From Bacillus sp. Marseille-P3661 (GTDB taxonomy: Bacteria > Bacillota > Bacilli > Bacillales > Bacillaceae_J), in NCBI RefSeq assembly GCF_900240995.1, contig NZ_LT965956.1, forward strand, positions 372,001 through 436,000: a DNA stretch of 64,000 nucleotides. The letters run 5' to 3'. The translations under genes and the position numbers were made by a program. A model generated the notes under the pieces. It saw only the letters and a list, made by a program, of their open reading frames with translations, was not told the origin of the DNA and did no database searches. Below, piece after piece: positions 44,518 to 54,304 of the stretch; the stretch's first letter is position 1, and the number at the start of each line of letters is the position of its first letter.

Positions 44518-45477
44518 CTATAAACTACTGTTATCGTTTTTGTTAACTATTTGTAGTGCTTGATTCAAAACTGCATCAACTGACATTCCGGCTTGATCCC
44601 ATAATTCCTCAGTTTCTGCTACACCAAAAAATATATCTGGAATTCCAAGCCGAAGAACTTTTACAGGCGAAGCAATAGCTGCCACAATTTCACTAACAGC
44701 ACTTCCTAAACCTCCATAAATATTATGATCTTCCATTGTAATAATAGCATTTGTCTCAATAGCCGCTTTTCTAATTAATTCCTCATCTATTGGTTTGACT
44801 GTATGAATATCAATAACTCTAGCACTAACTCCCACCTCTTCTAATTTTTTGCCAATTTCCAGTGCTCTGTGTACCATAACACCAGTAGCGACAATCGTCA
44901 CATCTTTACCATCTTTAAGCACAATTCCCTTACCTAGTTCTATATTTGTATTTTCACAGTATAATATAGGTAAGTTTCCTTTGCCTAAACGGATATATAC
45001 TGGTCCATCATGTTTAATTGATAGTCGTAATAGTTTCTTTGTCTGAATAGCATCAGATGGTGCGATTACGGTCATATTTGGTATTGCCCTCATAACAGCC
45101 ATATCCTGCTCGGAAAAATGTGTGGCACCAGCGGTTCCTGCACCTACACCAGAATGAGTGGTCACAATTTTTACGTTTAAATTTGGATAAGCAACAGATG
45201 TTCTTATCTGTTCACTCGCTCTCAATGACGCAAAAACAGCAAACGTGCTAGCAACAGGGATCTTTCCGGTTAATGCCAAACCAGCTGCGGTACCAATCAT
45301 ATTTTGTTCAGCAACACCCATACTTAAAAAGCGGTCTTTAAAAACCTTTTGAAACTCATCTACCTTCGTTGAATTTGCTAAGTCACAATCCAAAACAAAC
45401 AAATTATCGTATTCATATCCTAATTCAACCAACGTTTCACCGAGAACAGTTGGTGGTGCGGCCGTTTTTTGTGGCAT
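44518..45477 (-). CDS. Transketolase-like protein, C-terminal half
   Basis: 319 aa covering the pyrimidine-binding and C-terminal domains of a split transketolase. Visible pieces are MGVAEQNMIGTAAGLALTGK, THSGVGAGTAGATHFSEQD and the C-terminal EDHNIYGGLGSAVSE. It works as a heterodimer with the N-terminal half at 45511, 33 bp upstream. Split transketolases are common in catabolic clusters and may act on non-standard ketoses. There are no frameshift signs; both halves are intact genes. Confidence 0.9.
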   Translation of the reverse strand: MPQKTAAPPTVLGETLVELGYEYDNLFVLDCDLANSTKVDEFQKVFKDRFLSMGVAEQNMIGTAAGLALTGKIPVASTFAVFASLRASEQIRTSVAYPNLNVKIVTTHSGVGAGTAGATHFSEQDMAVMRAIPNMTVIAPSDAIQTKKLLRLSIKHDGPVYIRLGKGNLPILYCENTNIELGKGIVLKDGKDVTIVATGVMVHRALEIGKKLEEVGVSARVIDIHTVKPIDEELIRKAAIETNAIITMEDHNIYGGLGSAVSEIVAAIASPVKVLRLGIPDIFFGVAETEELWDQAGMSVDAVLNQALQIVNKNDNSSL

Positions 45478-45510
45478 AAACTATTACACACCTTTCTATT
45501 TATTAATCTT

Positions 45511-46350
45511 TTATTCTCCTAATTCTTTTAAGGCCTGCATCAATTGTTCTTTATTTGGTGCTTTCCCGTGCCAATCCACTTGATTTTCCATAAATGATAC
45601 ACCCTTGCCTTTTACAGTGTTTGCTAGAATCATAGTTGGTTTCCCTTTAATAGACTGCGCCTCATTGATAGAGTTAATTATTTCACCCATACAATGTCCG
45701 TCGATTTCAATTACATGCCAACCAAAGCTTTTCCATTTATCAGAAATCGATCTATTGTTCATGACAACATCGGTTTCACCAGTAATTTGTAATCTATTTC
45801 TATCTACAAAAGCAGTAATGTTATCTAAATTATAATGACTAGCTACCATAGCTGCTTCCCAAACCTGACCTTCCTGAATTTCACCGTCTCCTAACATAAC
45901 ATATACTCTAAATTTCTTGTGATCATATTTACCAGATATAGCCATTCCGTTTGCAACAGACAATCCTTGCCCCAATGAACCTGTTGTCATATCAACACCA
46001 GGAACCTTATTCATGTCTGGATGTCCAGCATACCTGCTGCCAGTCCGTTTATAAGTTTCGATCAGTTCTTCGATTTTATTAAACCCTTTTTCTGCTAAAA
46101 CAGCATATAAAACTGCACTAGCATGCCCTTTACTTAAAATAAATCGGTCTCGGTCTTCCCATTTCGGATTATTAACATCTAGATTCATAAAATGAAAGTA
46201 TAAAGCAGTCACAAGATCAGTAGCGGATAGTGCTCCACCTGGATGACCAGAACCTGCTTCTCCAATCATTTGGATAATATGCTTTCGAATCTTAGTACTT
46301 TTTTCTGTTAAGTTATCGATTAACTTAACATCTAAGTGCGATACTTGCAT
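45511..46350 (-). CDS. Transketolase-like protein, N-terminal half
   Basis: 279 aa with the thiamine-diphosphate-binding domain: SGHPGGALSATDLVTALYF, KGHASAVLYAVLAEKG and the cofactor motif GDGEIQEGQVWEAAMVA ending in DRNRLQ. GGAGG precedes the ATG. It lies 20 bp after the zinc dehydrogenase. It forms one enzyme with the following gene. Confidence 0.91.
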   Translation of the reverse strand: MQVSHLDVKLIDNLTEKSTKIRKHIIQMIGEAGSGHPGGALSATDLVTALYFHFMNLDVNNPKWEDRDRFILSKGHASAVLYAVLAEKGFNKIEELIETYKRTGSRYAGHPDMNKVPGVDMTTGSLGQGLSVANGMAISGKYDHKKFRVYVMLGDGEIQEGQVWEAAMVASHYNLDNITAFVDRNRLQITGETDVVMNNRSISDKWKSFGWHVIEIDGHCMGEIINSINEAQSIKGKPTMILANTVKGKGVSFMENQVDWHGKAPNKEQLMQALKELGE

Positions 46351-46370
46351 TATTTGACCTCCTTAAATAA

Positions 46371-47402
46371 TTATTCTTCAGGCCTGAGTACTACTTTCAA
46401 ACCTTCTTTTCTTTCAATAATATGAAATGCCTCCTGCCATTCGCTTAAGCCCATCTCATGACTGATCAACGGTTCTAAATCTACTAAACCACGCTCAAGT
46501 AAGTTTAAAGTTTTTTCCCAGCCACTTTTATTCTGACTTTGGACTCCAGTGACTTTTAATTCTTTTGTTGTAATTTTCTCAAAGTCAACTTCAATAGGTT
46601 TGCCATATAAGCCCACTTGGGTGAATTGACCACCTTTTCTAATTAAATCGAGACAATTAGTTAACGATTGCTGTGCACCTGAACATTCGAATACAATATC
46701 TGCTCCATACCCATTTGTAATTTCTTTTATAATTTTTAATGAATCTTCTCTCATCACATCTATAGTTAAATCTGCGCCTAATTTAGCAGCTAGACCAAGG
46801 CGCTCTTCATCATAAGAAGTACCACATACCACAACACGAGCTCCTTCTGCTTTGGCAACCTGCATGGTCAATAACCCAATTGCTCCAGGACCTGAAACCA
46901 CAACTAGTTCAGTAGCTGACACTTTAGTCAAATCCATTACTCCGTGTGTAACACAAGCTAGCGGTTCGCATAGCGCAGCTGCTCTTAACTCCAAATTACT
47001 AGGTAGTAGATGTGCCATACTCTCTTCTACTATACAAAACTTTGCAAATGATCCGTTAACACCCCAACCAATGCCCAATCGATCTGAACACAAATTATAT
47101 TCCCCAGACCGACAATATCTACATTTGCCACATAATTTGGCTGGGGCTTCACCTGTTACTTGATCCCCAATCTTAAATCTAGTTACCTTATCTCCAACTT
47201 CTACAACTACACCACTGAATTCATGCCCCATTATTACTGGTGGGTTGTACTTAAAAGTATCATGATATATATGCATATCTGTACCACAAATGCCGGTATA
47301 ATACACCTCAACTTTAATATCATAGGGTCCTGGGTCTGGAATTGGCATATCTATATACTCAACATTACCTACACCATATTTACTTTTTACTATTGCCTTC
47401 AT
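46371..47402 (-). CDS. Zinc-dependent alcohol dehydrogenase (sorbitol/threonine dehydrogenase type)
   Basis: 343-aa medium-chain dehydrogenase. The catalytic zinc region is YTGICGTDMHIY and GHEFSGVVVEVGD, and the structural zinc lobe is CGKCRYCRSGEYNLC. The NAD-binding segment is VVSGPGAIGLLTMQVAKAEGA. Probably oxidises a polyol or hydroxy acid to a keto compound used by the split transketolase. It is the first structural gene after lacI, with one LacI-type operator 19 bp upstream of its start. Confidence 0.88.
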   Translation of the reverse strand: MKAIVKSKYGVGNVEYIDMPIPDPGPYDIKVEVYYTGICGTDMHIYHDTFKYNPPVIMGHEFSGVVVEVGDKVTRFKIGDQVTGEAPAKLCGKCRYCRSGEYNLCSDRLGIGWGVNGSFAKFCIVEESMAHLLPSNLELRAAALCEPLACVTHGVMDLTKVSATELVVVSGPGAIGLLTMQVAKAEGARVVVCGTSYDEERLGLAAKLGADLTIDVMREDSLKIIKEITNGYGADIVFECSGAQQSLTNCLDLIRKGGQFTQVGLYGKPIEVDFEKITTKELKVTGVQSQNKSGWEKTLNLLERGLVDLEPLISHEMGLSEWQEAFHIIERKEGLKVVLRPEE

Positions 47403-47420
47403 ATTTTATCCCACCTTTTT

Positions 47421-47434
47421 TGGGAACGTTCCCA
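47421..47434. promoter_or_regulatory. LacI-type operator 1
   Basis: Perfect 14-bp palindrome TGGGAACGTTCCCA, with the central CG typical of LacI-family sites, 19 bp before the zinc dehydrogenase start. An identical copy lies exactly 63 bp away inside lacI. Confidence 0.75.
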
Positions 47435-47463
47435 AAGTAATTTAAAAAAATTATTTTGATACC

Positions 47464-48516
47464 TTATTCCGTATTCGTGTTAATGGGAACGTTCCCAATT
47501 TCTTTTTTAAAAAAAGTAGTCTTTCTTTTTATCAAACTTGGACTATAAACTGTATTATGATAAGTGTTTTTATTTCCTTCTAAACTTCTATTATACAGTA
47601 ATCTTCCAGCTTCTTTCCCCATATCATAAGCGGGTTGGTCAATAGTTGAAAGATTGATAGCTTGATGTGACGAAATTTTAATATTATCAAATCCTATGAC
47701 TGAAATATCTTCAGGCACTCTAATTTGCTTTTCTAATAAATAATCTAATGTTCCGAGAGCTAATAAATCATTATTAGCAAATATAGCAGTAAAAAATTGA
47801 TTGTATTCTAATAATTGTTTAGCTGCCTCTCTACCACCTTCATATCCTTTAGATTTCATTTCAATTACTAAATCTTCATCATATTGTAAATTATGATCTA
47901 ATAGTGCTTGTTTGTATCCTTGTATTCTTTGTAATGTTGCAGATGAAGTCAAGGGACTTGTAATATAAGCAATATTCGTATGTTTGTAATCAATTAAATG
48001 GGAGGTAGCGAAATAACTCGCCTTAAAATTATTAACTGTTACATAATCAATATCAACATCTTCGTAATAACGATTTACTAAAACAATTGGAAATCTTTCT
48101 TTTAGTTTTAATAACTCAGATTGATTGATTGTTATAGAAGTAAAAATAATTCCTTCAACATTAAATTCTTCCAGAATGTCAATACACTCTAACTCCTTTT
48201 CAACAATACCATCAGTGTTTAAAACAATAACATTCATTCCATTTGATTGTGCAAAATCTTCTAATCCCCTACAGATATCTGCAAAATAAGGATTTCTTAT
48301 ATCTTCAGTTATAAAACCAATTGTTTTTGATTTGCCTGTAACAAGTCCTCTCGCTATTGCATTAGGACGAAAACCACTATCTCTTATAATATCAAGTACC
48401 TTTTTTCTTGTTTTCTCTCTTACATTAGGGCTATTGTTTAATACTCTAGAAACTGTAGAATCGGATACATTAGCCAATTTTGCAATATCAATTATAGTTA
48501 AGCGCTTTCTTTCCAT
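47464..48516 (-). CDS. LacI-family transcriptional regulator
   Basis: 350 aa. The N-terminal helix-turn-helix and hinge are TIIDIAKLANVSDSTVSRVL and NNSPNVREKTRKKVLDII, then a periplasmic-binding-like effector domain (GFITEDIRNPYFADICRGLE). It lies directly upstream of, and in the same direction as, the operon it likely controls. Its last codons contain operator 2. Repression relieved by a sugar-like inducer is expected. It might be cotranscribed with the operon, giving autoregulation. Confidence 0.9.
   Translation of the reverse strand: MERKRLTIIDIAKLANVSDSTVSRVLNNSPNVREKTRKKVLDIIRDSGFRPNAIARGLVTGKSKTIGFITEDIRNPYFADICRGLEDFAQSNGMNVIVLNTDGIVEKELECIDILEEFNVEGIIFTSITINQSELLKLKERFPIVLVNRYYEDVDIDYVTVNNFKASYFATSHLIDYKHTNIAYITSPLTSSATLQRIQGYKQALLDHNLQYDEDLVIEMKSKGYEGGREAAKQLLEYNQFFTAIFANNDLLALGTLDYLLEKQIRVPEDISVIGFDNIKISSHQAINLSTIDQPAYDMGKEAGRLLYNRSLEGNKNTYHNTVYSPSLIKRKTTFFKKEIGNVPINTNTE
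47484..47497. promoter_or_regulatory. LacI-type operator 2, inside the end of lacI
   Basis: Second perfect copy of TGGGAACGTTCCCA, encoding the last residues of the LacI protein (GNVPIN). It is spaced 63 bp from operator 1, six helical turns, so a repressor tetramer or paired dimers could loop the promoter between them. Confidence 0.7.
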
Positions 48517-48791
48517 TTTTTTAACTCCAATCCCTAGGTTAATTAAATATTAACAATTATTAACAGACTTGTAAATATCTTTTTCTGAATTTTCTCATTT
48601 TCTATTCGTGTTAGTCAAATACTATTATATGGCTAAAATAAAATTGCATAAAATTCAACACTTTAAAATATATAATCAAACCATAAATAATAAAAGAAAT
48701 TTTTTCATTTCCAAATGTTTAATGTTACATACTAAGTTAAAATTGTATATCATTATAAAGTAGCAACAATACATATAGTGAGGGGATTTCA

Positions 48792-49601
48792 ATGACAATG
48801 AAGAAAGCATTAACGCTAGCTGGTTCTGATTCTAGTGGCGGAGCTGGGATCCAAGCAGATCTGAAAACATTCCAAGAACATGATGTATATGGTATGACTG
48901 CATTAACTTCGATAGTAACAATGAGTCCAGAAGGTTGGAATCATGATGTGACACCAATTGGGGCAGACGTTGTTGAAAAACAACTGAACACAATCTTATC
49001 TATTGGAATTGATGCTATGAAGACTGGGATGCTAGGTTCTGTAGAAATAATAGAACTTGGTGCAAAAAAAATTGATGAATATAAGTTAGAAAAATTCGTA
49101 CTTGATCCAGTTATGGTATGTAAAGGCGAGGACGAAGTATTACAGCCGGAAAACACAGATGCAATGAGAGAACTATTACTGCCACGTGCTATCATTACAA
49201 CACCAAACTTATTCGAAGCAGGACAGCTAGCACAAACTGGTCCAATTAAAAGTATAGATGATATGAAGGAAGCCGCTGTAAAAATTCACGACCTCGGAGC
49301 TAAAAATGTTGTGATAAAAGGTGGTAAAGCACTAGATCCCAAGAAAGCCATTGATCTATTTTACGATGGAACAGACTTTACCTTCTTAGAAGAAAAAGTT
49401 TTAGATACTAGTTACACTCATGGAGCAGGATGTACATTTGCGGCGGCCATAACGGCAAACTTAGCAAAAGGAAGTACAGTTAATGCGGCCGTGATGGCTG
49501 CTAAGAAATTTGTAACAGCCGCTATTTCCCATGGCTGGAAACTAAATCAATTTGTTGGACCAGTGATGCATGGGGCTTATAACAAGGTAAAAGAAAGATA
49601 G
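48792..49601 (+). CDS. pdxK: Pyridoxine/hydroxymethylpyrimidine kinase
   Basis: 269 aa, closely resembling Bacillus subtilis PdxK (YwdB), a ThiD-like kinase that phosphorylates pyridoxine-type vitamers for pyridoxal phosphate salvage. LAGSDSSGGAGIQADLKTFQ at the N-terminus, DPVMVCKGEDEVL in the middle and the anion-hole/catalytic SYTHGAGCTFAAA near the C-terminus. GAGGGG precedes the ATG. Stand-alone gene with its own terminator; a hydroxymethylpyrimidine kinase role in thiamine salvage is also possible. Confidence 0.9.
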   Translation: MTMKKALTLAGSDSSGGAGIQADLKTFQEHDVYGMTALTSIVTMSPEGWNHDVTPIGADVVEKQLNTILSIGIDAMKTGMLGSVEIIELGAKKIDEYKLEKFVLDPVMVCKGEDEVLQPENTDAMRELLLPRAIITTPNLFEAGQLAQTGPIKSIDDMKEAAVKIHDLGAKNVVIKGGKALDPKKAIDLFYDGTDFTFLEEKVLDTSYTHGAGCTFAAAITANLAKGSTVNAAVMAAKKFVTAAISHGWKLNQFVGPVMHGAYNKVKER

Positions 49602-49608
49602 AAAAACT

Positions 49609-49648
49609 AAAAGCCTGATTCCATACTTTAATGGGATTAGGCTTTATT
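49609..49648 (+). terminator. Terminator after pdxK
   Basis: AAGCCTGATTCCAT pairs with ATGGGATTAGGCTT (two G-U wobbles), then TTTATTT. It lies between convergent genes and may also serve the symporter gene on the other strand. Confidence 0.75.
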
Positions 49649-49676
49649 TGATGTAAACTATTTCTACTCTTGTTTA

Positions 49677-50927
49677 CTATACAAATCTAGCTTTGAGCCA
49701 ATTTTTTCCTTCAACAAGTCTGCTAACCATCATTGCACAAACGGTGTTTCCAGTCGAATTTAATAATGTAGCTGGTGCATCTATTATCGTGCTAATTACT
49801 GCAATGATTGGCAATACTTCTAGAGGGAATCCAAACACACTAAGAATCAGCATTTCACCAATCATACCTCCACTTGGTATAGCCCCCATAACTGCACCAA
49901 CTAAAAATGATACCCCAATGATACTAAGAATACTCGTTATACTTGTCATGTCTTTCCCAAACAAACTAAACAAGAACACAATCTTAAAAACGCCCCCGAA
50001 AACAGATCCATCTTTATGGGTATTAGCACCTAAAGGAATTATCGTTTCGGCAATATCATTTGGTACACCCATTTTTCGTACTGCATCAAGATTTACAGGA
50101 ATGCATGCAGCACTTGAACATGTCGCAATAGCGGTTACGGATGGTGTGATCGCATTTTTCCAAAATACAGTTACACCCTCTCTTCCACCAGCAATAAATG
50201 CATATAATGTAAAAAATCCAAAATAATAAATAACGGTAATTACAAGATATAAAACAAACACCCTTACATAGCCACCTAAAATTTGTGGTCCTAGCTCACC
50301 TATTATCGCAGCAAAATAACATCCAAGACCGATTGGCGCATAATACATAACTAACTTCACAATTTTCATCATGATTGCAGTACCAGATGATAAAACATTT
50401 GCAATCGGTTTTCCAAATTCACCAACCATTGCAGTAGCCAAGCCAACAAGTATGGAAAAAACAATTAACTGAAGCATATTACTTTTTGAAAACAGCATTG
50501 AGAAATCGGAAACAGTAAAAGTTTGTATAAGTTGTCCGATAAAAGATACATTTTCTGCACCGTTATCAATGATGGTTTCAGACATTATACTCTTGATAGA
50601 ACCGATATCAACATTTTTTAATGGATCTACCATAGTAATGCCTAAAAAACCTATAATAGCAGAAATTAAAGCAGTTAGAAGAAAAACTACTATTATACTT
50701 CCCATAATTTTCCCTAATCTTTTCATACCCTTCATATTAGCGATTGCCGAGGCAATACTAAAAAATACTAAAGGCACTATAATCGTAAACATTAAATTTA
50801 GAAATAAATCTCCTAAAGGCTTAATAATTATTGCCTTTGGTCCATAAGTCACACCTACTATACCTCCTATTAATATCGATAGAAGTAACAGCATTGTTGA
50901 CTTATAACCTGACAACAATTTTCCCAT
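49677..50927 (-). CDS. Dicarboxylate/amino acid:cation symporter (DAACS family)
   Basis: 416 aa from the ATG at 50927 (MGKLLSGYKSTM), preceded by GAAGGGTG; a longer frame to 51047 adds a non-conserved tail and is rejected. About eight spans and the re-entrant loop regions typical of GltP/DctA-type carriers, with SSAACIPVNLDAVRKMGVP and the following PLGANTHKDGS. Expected to import glutamate, aspartate or C4-dicarboxylates with Na+ or H+. Single gene. Confidence 0.88.
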   Translation of the reverse strand: MGKLLSGYKSTMLLLLSILIGGIVGVTYGPKAIIIKPLGDLFLNLMFTIIVPLVFFSIASAIANMKGMKRLGKIMGSIIVVFLLTALISAIIGFLGITMVDPLKNVDIGSIKSIMSETIIDNGAENVSFIGQLIQTFTVSDFSMLFSKSNMLQLIVFSILVGLATAMVGEFGKPIANVLSSGTAIMMKIVKLVMYYAPIGLGCYFAAIIGELGPQILGGYVRVFVLYLVITVIYYFGFFTLYAFIAGGREGVTVFWKNAITPSVTAIATCSSAACIPVNLDAVRKMGVPNDIAETIIPLGANTHKDGSVFGGVFKIVFLFSLFGKDMTSITSILSIIGVSFLVGAVMGAIPSGGMIGEMLILSVFGFPLEVLPIIAVISTIIDAPATLLNSTGNTVCAMMVSRLVEGKNWLKARFV

Positions 50928-51143
50928 GTTATTCACACCCTTCAAAAAATATCCTGACACCCAATTATTATTTGAATAAAATATTTTTACAATAGAATAA
51001 CAACTTCCCACCAATATCTTATTATTGCGAAAATTCTCACTGTACAAGGGTATGTCTAAAGTTAAATCTAAGATATAGTAATTAGTTCAACATTATGTAT
51101 CCCAAAATTCTTAAATAAACGATGTCCCTTACATTTACAAAAT

Positions 51144-51169
51144 AAAAAGGGAGCGAATGCGCTACCCTT
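51144..51169 (-). terminator. Terminator after the YogA-like gene
   Basis: On the minus strand AAGGG-T-AGCG and CGCT-C-CCTT pair around a short loop, followed by TTTTATTTT. It lies about 70 bp after the stop codon. Confidence 0.75.
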
Positions 51170-51241
51170 ATCTATTTTCATCTTTATAAATTATTTTTAG
51201 CGTAAAGGAAACTCACCAGGTTTGTAGACTTCATCAATGCC

Positions 51242-52231
51242 TTAATCAATTAAAAAACCAATCTTACCAAACTGTGCCGCCGATTCAATTTGCTTGAACG
51301 CATGTTGATATTGTTCTAGTGGATAGACTTGATCTAAAACAGGCCTAATTTTATGAGTATTAATAAACTGTAGCATCTCTTTATATTCCTCTGCACTTCC
51401 CATTGTCGAGCCTAAGAGATTTAGTTGCCTATAGAAGAAATTACGGATATTGATTTGAACCTCATCTCCAGCAGAAGCACCAAATGTCACAATCGTCCCT
51501 CCAGGTCTCAACTGATCCAGTGTTTTATTGAATGTTGCTGCTCCAACACATTCGATTGCAAGATCCATTTTTTCTTCAAGAGTTTCCTTCCAATCTATAT
51601 TACTGTCAATTGCTTTGTCCGCACCGAGTTCAAGGGCTTTTCTACATTTATCTTTTGAACGGGAGGTTACATAGACAGTAGCACCGGCCGCTTTTGCAAA
51701 TTGTAATAAAAATGTGGCGACACCGCTACCGATTCCAGGAATAAGCACCTTCATATTCGGACTTATGTGTGCCCTTGTGAATAAGACCCGGTATGCTGTC
51801 AGTGCTGCAAGCGATAGCACACCTGCCTCTTCCCAGCTTAAATACTCGGGTTTCTGTAATGCATTTTCAGCAGGTATGATTACTTTTTCTGCAAACGTCC
51901 CATGATATGGGTAGCCGAGTATTTCAAAACCTTGTGGTGGAGCATCACTATTTTCCTGCCAACCAATTCCTGGATTTATGATTACCTCGTCCCCAATCTT
52001 GACATTTACCACTCCTTCGCCAACAGCTTCTATTACTCCAGCACCATCTGAACCGATAATCACCGGAGGTTCTGTTGACTTATGGCGGTTTAAGACAAAT
52101 AAATCACGATGATTTAATCCTGCCGTTTTTAATCTAACTCGTACCTCACCAGATTTTGGTTCTATCACTGGAAAATCACGATAGGATAGTCCGCCATATC
52201 CTGTTTTTCCTTCATGAACAACAGCTTTCAT
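51242..52231 (-). CDS. Zinc-binding-type/quinone oxidoreductase-like medium-chain dehydrogenase (YogA-like)
   Basis: 329 aa from the ATG at 52231 (GGAG eight bases upstream; a GTG nine bases earlier is less likely). Resembles B. subtilis YogA: KLKTAGLNHRDLF-type N-terminus, IIGSDGAGVIEAVGEGV, GFEILGYPYHGTFAE and the cofactor segment LIPGIGSGVATFLLQFAKAAGA. It lacks the structural-zinc Cys cluster, so it is of the quinone-oxidoreductase branch. Physiological substrate unknown. Stand-alone gene. Confidence 0.85.
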   Translation of the reverse strand: MKAVVHEGKTGYGGLSYRDFPVIEPKSGEVRVRLKTAGLNHRDLFVLNRHKSTEPPVIIGSDGAGVIEAVGEGVVNVKIGDEVIINPGIGWQENSDAPPQGFEILGYPYHGTFAEKVIIPAENALQKPEYLSWEEAGVLSLAALTAYRVLFTRAHISPNMKVLIPGIGSGVATFLLQFAKAAGATVYVTSRSKDKCRKALELGADKAIDSNIDWKETLEEKMDLAIECVGAATFNKTLDQLRPGGTIVTFGASAGDEVQINIRNFFYRQLNLLGSTMGSAEEYKEMLQFINTHKIRPVLDQVYPLEQYQHAFKQIESAAQFGKIGFLID

Positions 52232-52379
52232 ATTTATCACTCCAATTTACCAACTAAGTATTAACTAGGGGGATAATATTTATGTTTAAATTGTTATTAT
52301 TAAGTAGTCAAGCTACTATAACTAAACTATGCAAGACTATTACATAAAATAAGTAATCAATTCTAACAGATAAAATTAT

Positions 52380-52402
52380 AGACGCTCCTAAGAGCGCCTT
52401 TT
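52380..52402 (-). terminator. Hairpin terminator at the end of the aldo/keto reductase gene
   Basis: GGCGCTC-TTAG-GAGCGTC on the minus strand starts right after the stop codon and is followed by TCTATAATTTT. The opposite strand has a better T tract, so it probably works in both directions. Confidence 0.6.
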
Positions 52403-53242
52403 TTATTCTTTATTAAAATCATCTGGATCAGCAAATGCACGTTCTGCTTTATCTAATGCATCTATTGCTGACATGTCCTCTGCCGTTAATTCAAAATCAA
52501 AGATATCTGCATTAGAAATGATTCGGTTTTCTTTTATTGATTTTGGTATCGTAACAACTTCATTTTGAATATCCCAACGAATGATAACTTGTGCTGCCGA
52601 CTTTCCATACTTTTCACCAATACTTGTAAGGGTTGGATCATTTAGAAGGTCCCCTTGTTTCAATGGTGACCAAGCTTCCAACTGAATACCTTGATTTTTA
52701 CAATACGCCCTTAATTCTCTTTGTGCAAAATGCGGGTGGAATTCGACTTGATTAACCATCGGCTTAATTTCTGCATCTTTTATAAGGTCATCTAAATGGT
52801 GCTCTTTAAAGTTACTTACTCCTATAGCTCGAACCTTTCCGTCTTTATATAGTTTTTCCAAGGCCTTCCATGTTTCTTTATATTTACCTTTTGCAGGAAA
52901 AGGCCAATGAATTAAATATAAATCAAGATAATCTAATCCAAGTTTCTTTAAGCTTGTCTCATACGCAGCTAGCGTGGACTCATATCCTTGGTCACTGTTC
53001 CAAACCTTTGAAGTAATAAATAGTTCCTCTCTTGGTACTTCCGACTCTCTTATACCCTGACCAACGCCTTCTTCGTTTTTATAAATGGCTGCAGTATCAA
53101 TACTTTTATATCCATGCTTTAATGCCGCTTTAACTGAATCAATGACTTCTTGTCCTTCTTGCACTTTAAAAACACCTAAACCTAACCAAGGCATCTTTAC
53201 GCCATTATGAAGTGTGGTAGTATCTTGCAAACTTTTAACCAT
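52403..53242 (-). CDS. yvgN: Aldo/keto reductase (YvgN-like)
   Basis: NADPH-dependent carbonyl reductase of 279 aa. The catalytic tetrad is Asp49, Tyr54 ([13 protein letters not shown]), Lys79 (ITSKVW) and His112 (YLIHWPFP). Long blocks resemble B. subtilis YvgN ([33 protein letters not shown]), a glyoxal/methylglyoxal reductase. Likely a detoxification enzyme rather than part of a linked pathway. GGAGG precedes the ATG. Confidence 0.9.
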   Translation of the reverse strand: MVKSLQDTTTLHNGVKMPWLGLGVFKVQEGQEVIDSVKAALKHGYKSIDTAAIYKNEEGVGQGIRESEVPREELFITSKVWNSDQGYESTLAAYETSLKKLGLDYLDLYLIHWPFPAKGKYKETWKALEKLYKDGKVRAIGVSNFKEHHLDDLIKDAEIKPMVNQVEFHPHFAQRELRAYCKNQGIQLEAWSPLKQGDLLNDPTLTSIGEKYGKSAAQVIIRWDIQNEVVTIPKSIKENRIISNADIFDFELTAEDMSAIDALDKAERAFADPDDFNKE

Positions 53243-53320
53243 TATAGCTCCTCCTTAAAAATAAATGTTTTAATTACAATATTATAGTTTGACAATGTCG
53301 CGCCATTTATATTTTGGCTT

Positions 53321-54123
53321 TCATCCTAGAAGTTCCTTTGCCTTTTCATTGTTCAATAGGGTTTCATAGCCTGTTAACTCTCGACGAAAATCGGACACAT
53401 TTGGAAAACAAGTTTCCATCAATTCACGACTTTTGATATCCATAGAAGTCTCATCTGCTGCAATATTTAAGGCAAGAACACCAAGGTTATCTTTCTCGAT
53501 CGAGAGACGATAAGCAGAAGCCGCATCTCTAGCATCTATGTAGCTCCATAAAATTGGTTTTCTTTCTTCTGAATTATGAATAAAACTTGGGAACCTCTCA
53601 TACATATGCGGTGCAATTACATTTCCAAGCCGTAAGGAAACAACCTGCATGCCGGTCCGATTATGTATCATTTCTGCTGTTTGTTCATTCACTATTTTTG
53701 ATAAGCCGTAGCTATCCTCAGGCAGTCTTGGATGCTCTTCATCAATAGGTACATATTGCGGCTCTAATCCATTCTTCGAAAAACAAATACCATATGAGGA
53801 TTCACTAGAGGTAATGACAGCTTTTTTAATCCCAAGATTTCCTGCGGTTCGAGAATATTATTAGTTGCCATGACATTATTTTTGAAAAGTAATTTCATTT
53901 GTATAAATAAAATGTCTAGGAATTGCTGCCAGATGAACAACTGCATCAGCGAGGACACCGTGAACCTCACCTAAGTTAGTTAAACCTGCGAGTCTTGTCT
54001 CACAAAGATCTTCTTTTGGGTATTGCTGGTCAACGTTAATACATCATAATTATGATCTAAAAACTCTTGAATAACTGTGGGTCCTAATAAACCACTACCA
54101 CCTGTTATCACTACTTTGGCCAA
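53321..54123 (-). pseudogene. NAD-dependent epimerase/dehydratase, broken by several frameshifts
   Basis: From a TTG at 54123 the sequence reads a Rossmann start VVITGGSGLLGP, then continues in changing frames through LGEVHGVLADA, VVHLAAIPRHF, NNVMATNNIL, the SYG region and YGLSKIVNEQTAEMI to an intact C-terminal part at 53321-53692. At least three frame changes are needed (near 54030, 53885 and 53840-53700) to join it. The whole would be an extended-SDR nucleoside-sugar epimerase-like protein of about 270 aa. An assembly error is possible but three or more in one gene points to true decay. Confidence 0.8.
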
Positions 54124-54304
54124 TTAATTCCACCTTCCTATTCTTTTAAATATTGTTACATTTATGTATTATACATTTTATTAGGATAATAATGAAATTT
54201 GTATTAAGTTAAATTTTTAGTCCTCAAAAGGATTATAAAAAAATAAAAGCGATTCCCTAGTAGAAAGAAATCGCTCAAGTGTGTATTAGATTAAGTGTAA
54301 TTAA

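Noticed and set aside
44518-46350. Split transketolase as a frameshifted single gene
   Set aside because: Each half has its own start, ribosome site and complete domain, and split transketolases are a normal form in catabolic clusters.
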